This document shows, piece after piece, positions 41,573 to 51,382 of a stretch of 64,000 nt of DNA (positions are counted from its first letter, which is position 1; each line of letters starts with the position of its first letter). Position numbers and translations under genes: made by a program. The stretch comes from Shewanella litorisediminis (lineage in GTDB: Bacteria; Pseudomonadota; Gammaproteobacteria; Enterobacterales; Shewanellaceae), in contig NZ_CP069213.1 in assembly GCF_016834455.1 (NCBI RefSeq), positions 372,501-436,500 of the forward strand. The letters are read 5' to 3'. Under the pieces are notes generated by a model. It saw only the letters and a list, made by a program, of their open reading frames with translations, was not told where the DNA came from and made no database searches.

Positions 41573-42637
41573 ATGGCAGAATTGAAAAACGATCGTTACC
41601 TGCGCGCCCTGCTTAAACAACCCGTGGATGTCACGCCCGTGTGGATGATGCGTCAGGCGGGCCGTTATCTTCCTGAATACCGTGCAACCCGTGCCCAGGC
41701 CGGTGACTTTATGGCACTGTGCAAAAACGCCGAGCTGGCCTGCGAAGTGACCTTGCAGCCGCTGCGCCGTTACGAGCTGGACGCGGCTATCCTGTTCTCC
41801 GACATTCTGACCATTCCCGATGCCATGGGCCTGGGTCTGTACTTTGAAACCGGCGAAGGCCCACGTTTCGAGCGCAAGGCCGACACCCTGGAAGCCATCA
41901 AGGCGCTGCCAATCCCGGATCCGGAAGATGAGCTGGGCTACGTGATGCGTGCCGTGAGCACCATCCGCCGTGAGCTCAAGGGCGAAGTGCCGCTGATTGG
42001 TTTCTCCGGCTCGCCCTGGACCCTGGCCACTTACATGGTGGAAGGTGGCTCCAGCAAGGCGTTCGAAAAAATCAAACGTATGATGTACTCCGAGCCAATG
42101 GCACTGCATCTGCTGCTGGATAAGCTGGCCGACTCGGTCATCCTGTACCTGAACGCGCAAATCGCCAACGGTGCTCAGTCAGTGATGATTTTCGACTCCT
42201 GGGGCGGCGCGCTGTCGCACACGGCTTACAGTGAGTTTTCACTGCGCTACATGCAGAAGATTGTTGATGGTCTGACCCGCCACAACGAAGGCCGTCAGGT
42301 GCCTGTGACCCTGTTCACCAAGGGCGGCGGTCTGTGGCTTGAATCCATGGCCGAAACCGGCTGTGATGCCCTGGGTCTGGACTGGACCGTGGACATCGCC
42401 GATGCCCGTCGCCGTGTTGGCCACAAGGTAGCCCTGCAGGGCAACATGGACCCATCCATGCTGTACGCGCCAATCCCACGCATCGAAGAAGAAGTGGAGC
42501 AAATTCTGGCTGGCTTCGGTGAGGGTACCGGTCACGTGTTCAACCTCGGCCACGGTATTCACCAGCATGTGGATCCTGAGCACGCAGGCGCCTTTATCAA
42601 GGCAGTACACGAGAAATCCCGCAAGTACCACAAGTAA
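41573..42637 (+). CDS. hemE: Uroporphyrinogen decarboxylase
   Basis: This 354-aa cytoplasmic enzyme removes four acetate carboxyls from uroporphyrinogen III to give coproporphyrinogen III in heme synthesis. Family signatures are [16 protein letters not shown] near residue 20 (holding the catalytic Arg residues), the segment [14 protein letters not shown] with the active-site Asp near 83, and [13 protein letters not shown] near 143. An SD-like AGGA precedes the ATG. It is divergent from rsd, as in related species, and ends in its own terminator. Confidence 0.96.
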   Translation: MAELKNDRYLRALLKQPVDVTPVWMMRQAGRYLPEYRATRAQAGDFMALCKNAELACEVTLQPLRRYELDAAILFSDILTIPDAMGLGLYFETGEGPRFERKADTLEAIKALPIPDPEDELGYVMRAVSTIRRELKGEVPLIGFSGSPWTLATYMVEGGSSKAFEKIKRMMYSEPMALHLLLDKLADSVILYLNAQIANGAQSVMIFDSWGGALSHTAYSEFSLRYMQKIVDGLTRHNEGRQVPVTLFTKGGGLWLESMAETGCDALGLDWTVDIADARRRVGHKVALQGNMDPSMLYAPIPRIEEEVEQILAGFGEGTGHVFNLGHGIHQHVDPEHAGAFIKAVHEKSRKYHK

Positions 42638-42651
42638 GCTTGTGATCCTGC

Positions 42652-42677
42652 AAAGGCCCGCGATAGCGGGCCTTTTT
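42652..42677 (+). terminator. Terminator after hemE
   Basis: AAAGGCCCGC-GATA-GCGGGCCTTTTT is a strong stem and T-run beginning 15 nt after the hemE stop. Confidence 0.9.
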
Positions 42678-43178
42678 GTTTTCGCTATTCACTATTGCTG
42701 TGCAAGGAGACAAAACTAAGGCTCAACCATGGTGCTGGTACTGCGCTCAGGCGGCCAGCTAAGCTAAATATCCTCACCCCGGCCGGAATGGCTTAAGGGG
42801 TTCAGCGCCTGAGCAGACACATTATCACCAACCCTCTTACGTGCAGTTTGCCATCACGACGGAGTCGCTGATGTTTGGGGCAAAACGCTCCCGCGAGCTT
42901 GTCACACCCAACAGTAAGTTGCGGAAAATTTGCATCTTTTACATTAAGCGCCAATATCGACGAAGTATCACAAAAAAGTCACTGAGTGGCCGTCTTTGTG
43001 TTAAATGCTGCGCTATATCAAGGCATGCTGATGTGCTTTTGGGCAACCTGCAAAAGTTTTTGCCTTGGAAGGCTCAGGACTGGTTTCGGCGCGCCTGTAA
43101 ATAGGGTATGTTTCGGCGCGTTTATGCAGTACCCGTGATCACCCTCGATTCACGGGATATACACAGCCGTGGTTTAAG
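42678..43178. other. Structured intergenic region between hemE and the GGDEF-EAL gene
   Basis: GCTCAGGCG (42745-42753) pairs with CGCCTGAGC (42806-42814), with TAAGC/GCTTA nested inside. Further on, the 11-bp sequence GTTTCGGCGCG occurs twice (43083-43093 and 43110-43120), directly upstream of the next gene. The open frame at 42841-43104 starts with GTG, lacks a ribosome site and shows no family features, so I do not call it a gene. Confidence 0.45.
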
Positions 43179-45692
43179 ATGCACATTGGCAAAAAGTTTT
43201 TGGTTTTTATCGCTGCTTTCTGTATACCGGCAATCTTGCTGGTGTATTGGGGTATGGGACTTTGGTTTGAACGCAAAGCCACCTCGCTGCTCGAGCAATC
43301 CATCGCTCAGGAGCTTGCCAGTATTGAAGAACAATATCAGCGCAGCATTCGACGCCAACTGCTGCTGAGCCACATTTATGCCGGTCCACTGAGCGGTCTT
43401 CCCCCGGAAGCTCAGGCGAGCATGGACTCGGCCTGGCATGAACACACACACGAACTGGGGCTGGATTTTTACCGCTATTCTGATGAGGGACTGGTCTCCT
43501 TCGGCCTCGGCAACGATTCACCATTATCTCCCGATATTGTCTCTGCACTGGAGAAAGGGTCTGACGATGTTGCCGTCGCCCTGCTGTCAGACTCAGGCCC
43601 CTTGCTGTTAACTGCCATTACCCAGGGCGACTCCCGTGTGCTTGTGTCCCGAAGCTTGCCAGAGGAAGAACTCACCAGGCTCGGACAATCGGGCCTGGTC
43701 GAACGTATTCGGCTGGTAGAGTCGAGGGCTGGGGGCAAGTATCAAATCCCGGTAGCCAGTCTTGGCGCTACCCGTTTGGTGCTCGATGTCAGTTTCGGTT
43801 TGGGCGATGTTCACACACTGGCCATTCAGCCCGACAGGGTAGTAGTGGGTATTTTGCTGTTGGGCATCTTGCTGTTGGCGCTCGGCTATGTGTGGATCCG
43901 CCGCAGTTTGGTGGTGCCGCTCAACCGGCTTATGTCTCAGCTTGGCAACATAGACCCCAGCGCCAGCCGATACCTTCCCCTCAGTGCCGATGGCTGTGCC
44001 GAAGTGCGGCATTTCTCCCGTGTCAGCAATAAGTTGCTGGCCGAAATCTTTGCCCAAAAAGAACAGGCCAGAGTCATCCTGGAAGGGATTACGGATGCGG
44101 TTATTCTCACGGATGCAAAGGGGGATGTGCTCTATCTTAACCCGCCGGCCTGCCGCTTGCTTGGAGGCGAAGCCACCGATTTCGCCACCAAATCCATCAG
44201 TGGCATTCTGGGTATCAAACCGGTACTGCTGGACGCGTTTTTGCGAGGCCAGGGCGAGGCATGCAAACAAATCTCCCTGCGGTTTGCGGGGCGTTTATTG
44301 CAATGCACCTTAAGCCCTATCGAGGATCACCAACACAGGCGCACCGGCGCTCTGTTGGCTTTGAGGGACGTTACGGCAGAAGAGCGGCTCAAGGCCGAAC
44401 TCAGACGTCAGGCTGAAGAAGATGCGGTAACCGGATTGCCAAACAGAACCACCTTCGAGGCCAGAATGAAGCGCCTTGCCGCGGGTCACGAGTCGGTGGC
44501 ACTGTGCTATCTCGACCTCGAGCAATTTAAAATCATCAACGACAGCTGTGGTCATCTGGAAGGAGATCGCATGTTGTGTATGGTGGCCAAAGCTTTTCAG
44601 TCCTGTTTGGCGCCCGGCGAGCTGCTTGGACGGGTCGGCGGAGATGAGTTTGGTATTTTGCTTTTGGGGCGCAGTGCCCATGAGGTCGCACAGCTGCTCA
44701 AAACGCTGCAGCAGCAACTCTTGATGCAGGTGCTGGAGTATCAGGGGCAGTGCTATCGGGTGGGGGTAAGCATTGGGGTGGCCTTTGCCAGGGCACCGCT
44801 GCCGTCTGTGGCTGAGCTTTTTAAAGACGCCGATATCGCCTGCGTGGCAGCCAAGCAGAAGGGCAGTAACCAGATACATTTCTACGACGATAAAGACAAA
44901 GAGCTTAATTATCAGCGCAATGCTCCCAAGTGGGCACTGCGGATTGCCAAAGCGATTCACAACAGGGAACTGGAACTTTACTTTCAGCCCATTCAATCCC
45001 TTCGTGGGGGGAACCCCCGTAAGCGGATGGAAATCCTGCTCAGGATCCGCGAAGGTAACGGCCGCATCTTGCCCCCTGCGCAATTTATTGCCTCGGCGGA
45101 GCGCTTTAAGCTAATGCCTGAGGTCGACAAGGCTGTGGTGGCCATGGCCATGGAGTGGCTGGCAGGGTATCCCGAGCTTTGGCGCGACCACTGTCTTTCC
45201 ATTAACCTGTCGGGCAATAGCCTGGGCGTGGAAGGCATGGAGTCCTTCATTGTGGGGCAGCTTAAGCGAAACGCCATCCCGCCTGCCTGTATCTGTTTTG
45301 AAATCACTGAAACCTCGGCAATTCAAAATCGGCAAAGGGCACTGGATATGCTCAGGAGCCTTCGAAAACAAGGCTTTGCTTTTGCCATCGACGATTTTGG
45401 CAGCGGCTTTGCGTCCTATGGATATCTGCGGGAATTGCCGGTGGACTATGTGAAAATTGACGGCTGCTTTGTGCGTCAGCTGGCCAGCAATGCCAAGGAT
45501 TTCGCCATTGTGAAGTCCATCCATGATGTGTGCAGCGTGATGGGGATAGAAACCGTGGCCGAGTTTGTGGAAAGCCAGGACATCATGGCGCGGCTTGAAG
45601 AAATCGGCATTAATTATGCGCAGGGCTATGCCGTGGGGCGCCCGAAACCCTTGAAAGACTACGTCCCGGTTCCGTTGAGACAACTGGCTTAA
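43179..45692 (+). CDS. PdeB-like sensor GGDEF-EAL protein
   Basis: This 837-aa inner-membrane protein has an N-terminal membrane helix (about residues 7-30), a periplasmic sensor region to about 225, a second membrane helix near 225-245, then HAMP-like and PAS regions. GGDEF is at residues 487-491. The EAL domain has EIL instead of EAL at 618-620, but keeps the catalytic Glu and later residues (SINLSGN, FEITET, DDFGSG, VKIDG, AEFVE, AQGY). Its place next to hemE matches the S. oneidensis phosphodiesterase PdeB as I recall it. I infer the same role, in c-di-GMP breakdown and motility. An upstream start would overlap nothing known. Confidence 0.85.
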   Translation: MHIGKKFLVFIAAFCIPAILLVYWGMGLWFERKATSLLEQSIAQELASIEEQYQRSIRRQLLLSHIYAGPLSGLPPEAQASMDSAWHEHTHELGLDFYRYSDEGLVSFGLGNDSPLSPDIVSALEKGSDDVAVALLSDSGPLLLTAITQGDSRVLVSRSLPEEELTRLGQSGLVERIRLVESRAGGKYQIPVASLGATRLVLDVSFGLGDVHTLAIQPDRVVVGILLLGILLLALGYVWIRRSLVVPLNRLMSQLGNIDPSASRYLPLSADGCAEVRHFSRVSNKLLAEIFAQKEQARVILEGITDAVILTDAKGDVLYLNPPACRLLGGEATDFATKSISGILGIKPVLLDAFLRGQGEACKQISLRFAGRLLQCTLSPIEDHQHRRTGALLALRDVTAEERLKAELRRQAEEDAVTGLPNRTTFEARMKRLAAGHESVALCYLDLEQFKIINDSCGHLEGDRMLCMVAKAFQSCLAPGELLGRVGGDEFGILLLGRSAHEVAQLLKTLQQQLLMQVLEYQGQCYRVGVSIGVAFARAPLPSVAELFKDADIACVAAKQKGSNQIHFYDDKDKELNYQRNAPKWALRIAKAIHNRELELYFQPIQSLRGGNPRKRMEILLRIREGNGRILPPAQFIASAERFKLMPEVDKAVVAMAMEWLAGYPELWRDHCLSINLSGNSLGVEGMESFIVGQLKRNAIPPACICFEITETSAIQNRQRALDMLRSLRKQGFAFAIDDFGSGFASYGYLRELPVDYVKIDGCFVRQLASNAKDFAIVKSIHDVCSVMGIETVAEFVESQDIMARLEEIGINYAQGYAVGRPKPLKDYVPVPLRQLA

Positions 45693-45764
45693 GATTGCAA
45701 GTCAGCAGGGATTGTGACAGTGTAACTCTCTGTAAAATTGGAAAATCTTAAATCGAGGGGATCT

Positions 45765-46565
45765 ATGGATGGCCTGATGGACAAGGTGGTGTTGTTGACC
45801 GGTGCTTCGGAAGGCATTGGCCGGGCTTTGGCGAGGGAGCTTGCCAGGCTTGGCTGTCATCTGGTACTCACCGCCCGCAGCGAATCCCGGCTGCAGTCGC
45901 TGGTGCTGGAATTGGGGACTGAGGTCGATGTCCTTATTCACAGTGCAGATCTTACCCATCCGAATGAATGCCGCGAGCTAATTGATGCCTGTATCGCCCG
46001 CTTTGGACGCCTGGATATTCTTATCAACAATGCCGGCATGACCATGTGGTCACGTTTTGATGAGCTTGAAGATCTCAGTATTCTCGAGCGGATTATGGAA
46101 GTGAACTACCTGGCTCCGGCGCGCCTCACCCATATGGCCTTGCCGTATCTCAAACAAAGCCAGGGTCAGATGGTGGCCATTGCTTCGGTAGCGGGGCTGA
46201 CCGGCGTGCCCACCCGCAGCGGCTATGCTGCCTCCAAACATGCCATGATGGGCTTTTTCGACTCCCTCAGAATTGAGCTCGCCGATGACAATGTGGCCGT
46301 CACCGTGATTTGCCCCGACTTTGTGGTATCGCAAATCCATAAGCGGGCGTTGGACGGCAAGGGTAATCCCCTCGGCGCCACCCCGATGAAGGAAGACAAG
46401 ATAATGTCTGCCGAAGCCTGTGCGGCCGCCATGGCGCCTGCCATTGCCTGCCGCGAACGGATGCTGATCATGTCCCGCCGTGGTCGCCTCGGCCGTTGGG
46501 TGCGCCTGCTGTGGCCATCTTTGATTGATAGCATCGCCCGAAAAGCCATTGCCGGTGGCCATTGA
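45765..46565 (+). CDS. Short-chain dehydrogenase/reductase
   Basis: This 266-aa classical SDR has the NAD(P)-binding TGASEGIGRALA (about residue 12), NNAG (about 86), the catalytic Ser in SVAGLTG (about 140) and YAASK (about 153). The substrate is unknown. I chose ATG 45765 after GAGGGG; ATG 45777 is a possible alternative. It follows the PdeB-like gene by 72 bp on the same strand and is convergent with the M60 metalloprotease gene. Confidence 0.88.
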   Translation: MDGLMDKVVLLTGASEGIGRALARELARLGCHLVLTARSESRLQSLVLELGTEVDVLIHSADLTHPNECRELIDACIARFGRLDILINNAGMTMWSRFDELEDLSILERIMEVNYLAPARLTHMALPYLKQSQGQMVAIASVAGLTGVPTRSGYAASKHAMMGFFDSLRIELADDNVAVTVICPDFVVSQIHKRALDGKGNPLGATPMKEDKIMSAEACAAAMAPAIACRERMLIMSRRGRLGRWVRLLWPSLIDSIARKAIAGGH

Positions 46566-46603
46566 GCCGTCTGGCTTACGTCGAAATCACGTTTAATCGG
46601 ACA

Positions 46604-46632
46604 TAAAAAAACGCCCCGAAGGGCGTTTTTTG
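46604..46632. terminator. Bidirectional terminator
   Basis: AAAAAACGCCC-CGAA-GGGCGTTTTTT lies between the SDR gene and the convergent metalloprotease gene and has A- and T-runs on both sides. Confidence 0.9.
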
Positions 46633-46634
46633 TT

Positions 46635-49600
46635 TTATAAACTGCAACTTGCCGGTGAGCTGCCATCGCGCCACTGGGTGGTGGCGTCGGAGAGTGACAG
46701 CGGCAGGAAGCTCAGGCCTTCACTCATATTGGCAGGCGGCAGGTCTGTCTCCAGCACATACATGCCCATCGGCAGGCTGCCCTTGGTGGCATTGGCCTGG
46801 GCCTGGGTGGCCGCAAGACTTGAGTAGCGCAGCCCCAACATATCGAAGTGGCTCTGCCAGTTAATGCCAGTGAGCTTGCCTAACGACACCAGCATAAAGT
46901 CGTTGCCCGGTATATCCCGCACCTTCTTGCCCGCGTAAAGGCTGTGGCCTTCGAAGGGGAACAGGCCAAAACCCAGACGGTCTTTATTGGCATCCCAATC
47001 GGCTTGATTACCGCTTAAGGCGCCAAAGATGCGCTGGTGCTGGTAAAGCAGGGTGAAAATATTGAAACCATTGGCCAAACGGGTGCCATCGGCCAGCTGC
47101 ATGCCGTGGCTGCGAAGCGCCATCTGGATGTAAAACGCCATCCGGTAGCCGTTGTGCACCGCATAGTTGTTGCTCTTCCACGGGGCTTCGTAGCGGTCGC
47201 TGCCCGCATCCAGCACCTTGCAGTTGGCGCCGAGCACCACCCGGTTGCCGCTGCTGTCTTTCACGCCAGCGGCATCCGACATAAACACATAAAACAAATC
47301 TTTATGGTTCATATGGCCATCGGTGATGGGGGTGGTGTTGCCGTCACGCAGATAATGGGCCTGCCATTTCACCACGTAAGGGAAGATGTTGTTGGAGTTC
47401 TCCCCGGCGCGACTGGCGTAACCTGCCCAGTTGTCTCCGTCGCCTGCGGCGGCATATTGCACATTGAGGCGGTTGGTTTGCAGGTTGTGGCCAAGCTCGT
47501 GGTTATCGCCCCAGCCGGTTGGGCTGATGTTCCAGGCCGCATCCCAGGGGTTGCCGCTGCAACCGGCGCCGCAGTGGGCGTTCTGGTCGTAGTTGGCGTG
47601 CTGGATGATGTTGCGGGTGTGCAGGGGTTCATCCAGACACTCGCTGCCAAGCAGATTCACGCAGGCGGCTTTTACATCGGCGGGCAGAGATTCAGCCAGG
47701 GTTTTGCCCTGAATTTTAAAGCCGGCCAGGGTGTACACCGCATTGATGTGATCTTCCGAGATGCTTTTCAGCAGCGCATTCACATCGGCCACGGCGCCGC
47801 CAATGGCATTGATGAAGCGGTCACGGCGCATATGTTGCTCAGCGCCATCGGTGCGCAGATCCACATGGGGCAGCTCGGTCTGGCTCAGACGCTCATTGAA
47901 GGCGGCGATTTGGCTGTCGTCGCTGAAATTCATGATGGCCGGATGTCGGGTTACGCCGCTGGCGCTGATGTCTGTGCTCAGGGCTTCACCGCTGCCACCC
48001 AGATGCAGGTAAAGTGGGCCACCGTAGGGGCTTGAAAAGCTGATGCTTTCGCCTTTTTCCAGACGCAGGCGCTGGGTGGCCAGCTCCAGTGGCGCCCGGT
48101 ACACCTTTTGCTCAAAGGCGCGGTTGGTGTTACGTCTGTGGTAGTTGAGTTTGATTTCCACCCGCGCATCGCCGTTATCCAGTCGATTCAGGGTCACCGT
48201 TTGCCCCGGCAGCACATACCAGCCGGTGGTGGTCCACTGGTTGGGGTAGGGCACGCCTATGGTCTTGCGCTCGGTGACTGTGGCCGGATGGGCGTAACTG
48301 GCGTTGCTGCCCTTGGCGAGATTGTTCCTGTCGGTTACGTACTCACCGAGGTCGGGCTGAGCCGGGTTGTCCTTGCGGGCATAGTTTACCAGCCAGTCGG
48401 CGAACATGGCTTGCTGCCAGCTTTGCTGCTCTTCCCAGGCGATGGGGTAGTCGATGGCAGCACGGTATTTGTCGGCAAGTAAAACAGATGCATGCAGGGT
48501 GTCGGCGCCCTTCAGTGACAAGGCGTCCTGACCCATATTATCGAGGGTGATGGCAGCGCCTCGAAGCCAGTCGGCACCGGCTTTGAAGGCTTCCACAAAC
48601 CCTGCCTCATTACAGGAGAGGAAGTTGCCGCCACAGTTGTCCAGCAGCGCCGTGTCGAAGTGACCGGCATCCAGGTTGGCCAGCAGGCGGTCGACAGCAG
48701 CCAGATTGGCATCGCTGGCGCGGATGTCGCTTACGGCCAGATTGTCGGCATTGAGTTTTGACCAATAGTTGCCATAGGTCACCAGCCCCATTTGCTGATA
48801 CAGCGGGCTGAGCATGGGGCTGGCTTCACGCCAGTAGTTGGACAGCAAAAGCGGGATCCCCGCGGCCTTCGCCTTGGCCACGGCCGCGGCTATGCCCTCA
48901 TGACCAAGGGATTGGCGGTCAATGTCCGACAGGATAATCAGGTCGGGCTTGAGGTTGTCTATACAAGTTGATAACGCATTGTAATCACAACTGTTGGCTT
49001 CGTTAATGCTGTGGGCATTGACATAGTTGCTGGTCAGCCAGGTGCGAATCCCTTCGTTATGGGGGAAATACCAGCTGTCGGCGCGGCTTGGCATTTGCGC
49101 CGTGACTATGCTGAGGCCATCGGTTTGGTCGGCGCACCTGGTGAGCCAGCCGATGAGGCGTTTAAGTAGCATATCGGTGTCGCTTGAGGTGCTGACCGAA
49201 AACAGGTTTGCTGCCATGGCAGCGCTGCGGTACTCACCGTCTTCTGACACCATCACCAGGCCACGATTGGCGCTGTTGCCACCGCCATCTTTATTGGCGG
49301 GCAGTAAGCTGTGGGTGCGCTCCGGCAGGAAGCTGGTGAAGGTAATGGAGTCGTGGCTCGGGTGCCAGCTGATTTGGGCAATGCCCTGATACAGGCTATC
49401 GACCAGCGCCTTACGGGAACCTTCGGCGGCAGCGACGGCGTCTCTTGCGTGGCTGATAAGTTCAGCATCAGTGGCCAGGCTGTGGTCGCGATGGCGAATG
49501 GCATTGGCGGCATTGGTGATAAAACTGGCGCTGACGGTGCAATCCGCGCCCATGGCGGCCGTGGTGTAGCTGCTGCCCGACAGGCTGCCACCACAACCCT

Positions 49601-49853
49601 CGATGGTATCCAGGATAAAGCCGCTGCTTGGGGTGACTGTGAAGCTACCTTTCTTGCCGGCTTCAATGCTGAGGCTGGCGGGAGACAGTTGGCCACCATT
49701 GCTGCTTTGGGCCTTGGCGGTGTACAGGGTAGCGGCGGGTGGCGTGGTGGTGCCACCATCACCATCGGAAGAACCGCCTCCACCGCAGCCATAAAGGGCC
49801 AGGCTCAGGGCGGTGAAAACCAGGGTATTTCGCATGGCCACTGTGTTTCTCAT
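46635..49853 (-). CDS. M60-like (SslE/AcfD type) lipoprotein metalloprotease
   Basis: This 1072-aa surface or secreted lipoprotein has a signal with lipobox LYGC near residue 21-24, followed by a Gly/Ser/Asp linker. The zinc site is HELGH at about residues 783-787, in NHELGHNLQTNRL, with a downstream Glu expected. The long N-terminal half includes an IMPa/AcfD-like region with the GATase-like block SDIDRQSLGHEG. Relatives (SslE, AcfD, ImpA) cleave mucin-type O-glycoproteins and some are type II secretion substrates. I chose the first ATG (49853) after AAGGA; a second ATG lies six codons later. Function as a mucinase here is inferred. Confidence 0.85.
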   Translation of the reverse strand: MRNTVAMRNTLVFTALSLALYGCGGGGSSDGDGGTTTPPAATLYTAKAQSSNGGQLSPASLSIEAGKKGSFTVTPSSGFILDTIEGCGGSLSGSSYTTAAMGADCTVSASFITNAANAIRHRDHSLATDAELISHARDAVAAAEGSRKALVDSLYQGIAQISWHPSHDSITFTSFLPERTHSLLPANKDGGGNSANRGLVMVSEDGEYRSAAMAANLFSVSTSSDTDMLLKRLIGWLTRCADQTDGLSIVTAQMPSRADSWYFPHNEGIRTWLTSNYVNAHSINEANSCDYNALSTCIDNLKPDLIILSDIDRQSLGHEGIAAAVAKAKAAGIPLLLSNYWREASPMLSPLYQQMGLVTYGNYWSKLNADNLAVSDIRASDANLAAVDRLLANLDAGHFDTALLDNCGGNFLSCNEAGFVEAFKAGADWLRGAAITLDNMGQDALSLKGADTLHASVLLADKYRAAIDYPIAWEEQQSWQQAMFADWLVNYARKDNPAQPDLGEYVTDRNNLAKGSNASYAHPATVTERKTIGVPYPNQWTTTGWYVLPGQTVTLNRLDNGDARVEIKLNYHRRNTNRAFEQKVYRAPLELATQRLRLEKGESISFSSPYGGPLYLHLGGSGEALSTDISASGVTRHPAIMNFSDDSQIAAFNERLSQTELPHVDLRTDGAEQHMRRDRFINAIGGAVADVNALLKSISEDHINAVYTLAGFKIQGKTLAESLPADVKAACVNLLGSECLDEPLHTRNIIQHANYDQNAHCGAGCSGNPWDAAWNISPTGWGDNHELGHNLQTNRLNVQYAAAGDGDNWAGYASRAGENSNNIFPYVVKWQAHYLRDGNTTPITDGHMNHKDLFYVFMSDAAGVKDSSGNRVVLGANCKVLDAGSDRYEAPWKSNNYAVHNGYRMAFYIQMALRSHGMQLADGTRLANGFNIFTLLYQHQRIFGALSGNQADWDANKDRLGFGLFPFEGHSLYAGKKVRDIPGNDFMLVSLGKLTGINWQSHFDMLGLRYSSLAATQAQANATKGSLPMGMYVLETDLPPANMSEGLSFLPLSLSDATTQWRDGSSPASCSL

Positions 49854-49987
49854 GGGGAGTCCTTGTGGGCTTTTTGTACTGTTATTGTGCGGGCATTATA
49901 ACCTTTCCCTCTTGGCTTTAAAGAATTAAATGCAATAAATTCATTGATTTACATGATGGCATCTTTGACGATCGTCAAAATGCAGGC

Positions 49988-50016
49988 ACAAAAAAGCCGG
50001 CGTATGCCGGCTTTCT
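49988..50016 (-). terminator. Terminator after purD
   Basis: On the minus strand AAAGCCGGC-ATAC-GCCGGCTTTTTT follows the purD stop by about 16 nt. It shares its stem with the acnB and rsd terminators. Confidence 0.88.
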
Positions 50017-50029
50017 CAAGGACGGGTAT

Positions 50030-51325
50030 TTACTGCTTTTCGCGGGCAATGGCGCGATAGCCAATGTCGGTGCGGAAGTACACGTCATCCCAGTGGATTT
50101 CATCCACCAGAGCGTAAGCGGCTTTTTGCGCTTCGGTCACGCTGTTGCCCAGGGCAGTGGCGCACAGGACGCGGCCACCGTTGGTGACGACGCGGCCATC
50201 GACCATCTTGGTACCGGCGTGGAACACCTTGGCATCGTTGTTACCAAGGGACAGGCCTTCAATGACATCACCCTTGCGGTACTCATCCGGGTAACCACCG
50301 GCGGCCAGTACCACGCCTACGGCGGCGCGGCTGTCGTACTCGGCGGTCACCTTGTCCAGCTCGCCGCGGCAGGCAGCCAGACACAGCTCAACCAGATCAG
50401 ACTTCAGACGCATCATGATGGGCTGGGTCTCTGGGTCGCCGAAACGGCAATTGTATTCCAGCACCTTGGCTTGGCCCTGTGGGTCAACCATCAGACCGGC
50501 ATACAGGAAACCTGTGTAGACATTGCCCTCACTTGCCATGCCATCCACGGTTGGGCGAATGACATTGGCCATGACCCAGTCGTGTACGTCCTGAGTTACC
50601 ACAGGGGCTGGGGAGTAGGCACCCATGCCACCGGTGTTGGGGCCGTGGTCGGCGTTATCGCGGGCCTTGTGGTCCTGGCTGGTGGCCATCGGCAGAATGT
50701 TCTTGCCGTCGACCATCACGATGAAGCTGGCTTCTTCGCCCTTGAGGAACTCTTCCACCACTACGCGTGAGCCGGCTTCGCCAAACTTGTTACCAGCCAG
50801 CATATCGTCGATGGCGGCATCGGCCTCGGCCTGATCCTGAGCGATAATCACGCCCTTACCGGCGGCCAGACCATCGGCCTTGATCACCACTGGGAAGCCG
50901 GTCCTGGCGGCCATCTCGGCCACAAAGGCTTTGGCAGGCTGGATGTCGGTGAAGTTTTGATAATCCGCAGTCGGGATCTGATGGCGGGCCAAAAAGTCCT
51001 TGGTGAAGGCCTTGGAGCCTTCCAGTTGCGCGGCGCCCTGAGTTGGGCCAAAGATGGTCAGGCCTTCGGCGCGAAACGCATCCACCACACCAATCACCAG
51101 CGGCGCTTCCGGGCCAACAATGGTCAGGGCGATATTACTTTGTTTGGCAAAGGCGAGCAGCGCAGGGATGTCGGTGGCATCAATCGCCACGTTTTCCACC
51201 TTGGGCTCGAGGCTGCTACCGGCGTTGCCGGGGGCTACAAATACGGTATTTACGTCGGCATTCTGGGCGGCTTTCCAGGCCAGAGCATGTTCACGGCCAC
51301 CACTGCCAATCACGAGAATATTCAT
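50030..51325 (-). CDS. purD: Phosphoribosylamine-glycine ligase (GARS)
   Basis: This 431-aa ATP-grasp enzyme joins phosphoribosylamine and glycine, step two of de novo purine synthesis. Landmarks are the N-terminal GSGGREHALAW, PEAPLVIGVVDAF, the ATP-grasp region with FPVVIKADGLAAGKGV (about residue 145) and the GDPETQPIMMRL motif (about 290). It follows purH by 57 bp on the same strand and the two form a typical purHD operon. Confidence 0.96.
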   Translation of the reverse strand: MNILVIGSGGREHALAWKAAQNADVNTVFVAPGNAGSSLEPKVENVAIDATDIPALLAFAKQSNIALTIVGPEAPLVIGVVDAFRAEGLTIFGPTQGAAQLEGSKAFTKDFLARHQIPTADYQNFTDIQPAKAFVAEMAARTGFPVVIKADGLAAGKGVIIAQDQAEADAAIDDMLAGNKFGEAGSRVVVEEFLKGEEASFIVMVDGKNILPMATSQDHKARDNADHGPNTGGMGAYSPAPVVTQDVHDWVMANVIRPTVDGMASEGNVYTGFLYAGLMVDPQGQAKVLEYNCRFGDPETQPIMMRLKSDLVELCLAACRGELDKVTAEYDSRAAVGVVLAAGGYPDEYRKGDVIEGLSLGNNDAKVFHAGTKMVDGRVVTNGGRVLCATALGNSVTEAQKAAYALVDEIHWDDVYFRTDIGYRAIAREKQ

Positions 51326-51382
51326 CTGCTTATTCCTTAAATCTTGAATGCGAAAGGCAGCCCTAAGGCTGCCTCAATCTTA

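Noticed and set aside
42841..43104. 87-codon GTG-start frame between hemE and the PdeB-like gene
   Set aside because: No ribosome site, basic Cys-rich product without similarity, and structured noncoding DNA nearby.
47037..48035. 332-codon plus-strand frame opposite the M60 metalloprotease
   Set aside because: Antisense shadow of a strongly supported gene with high GC third positions.
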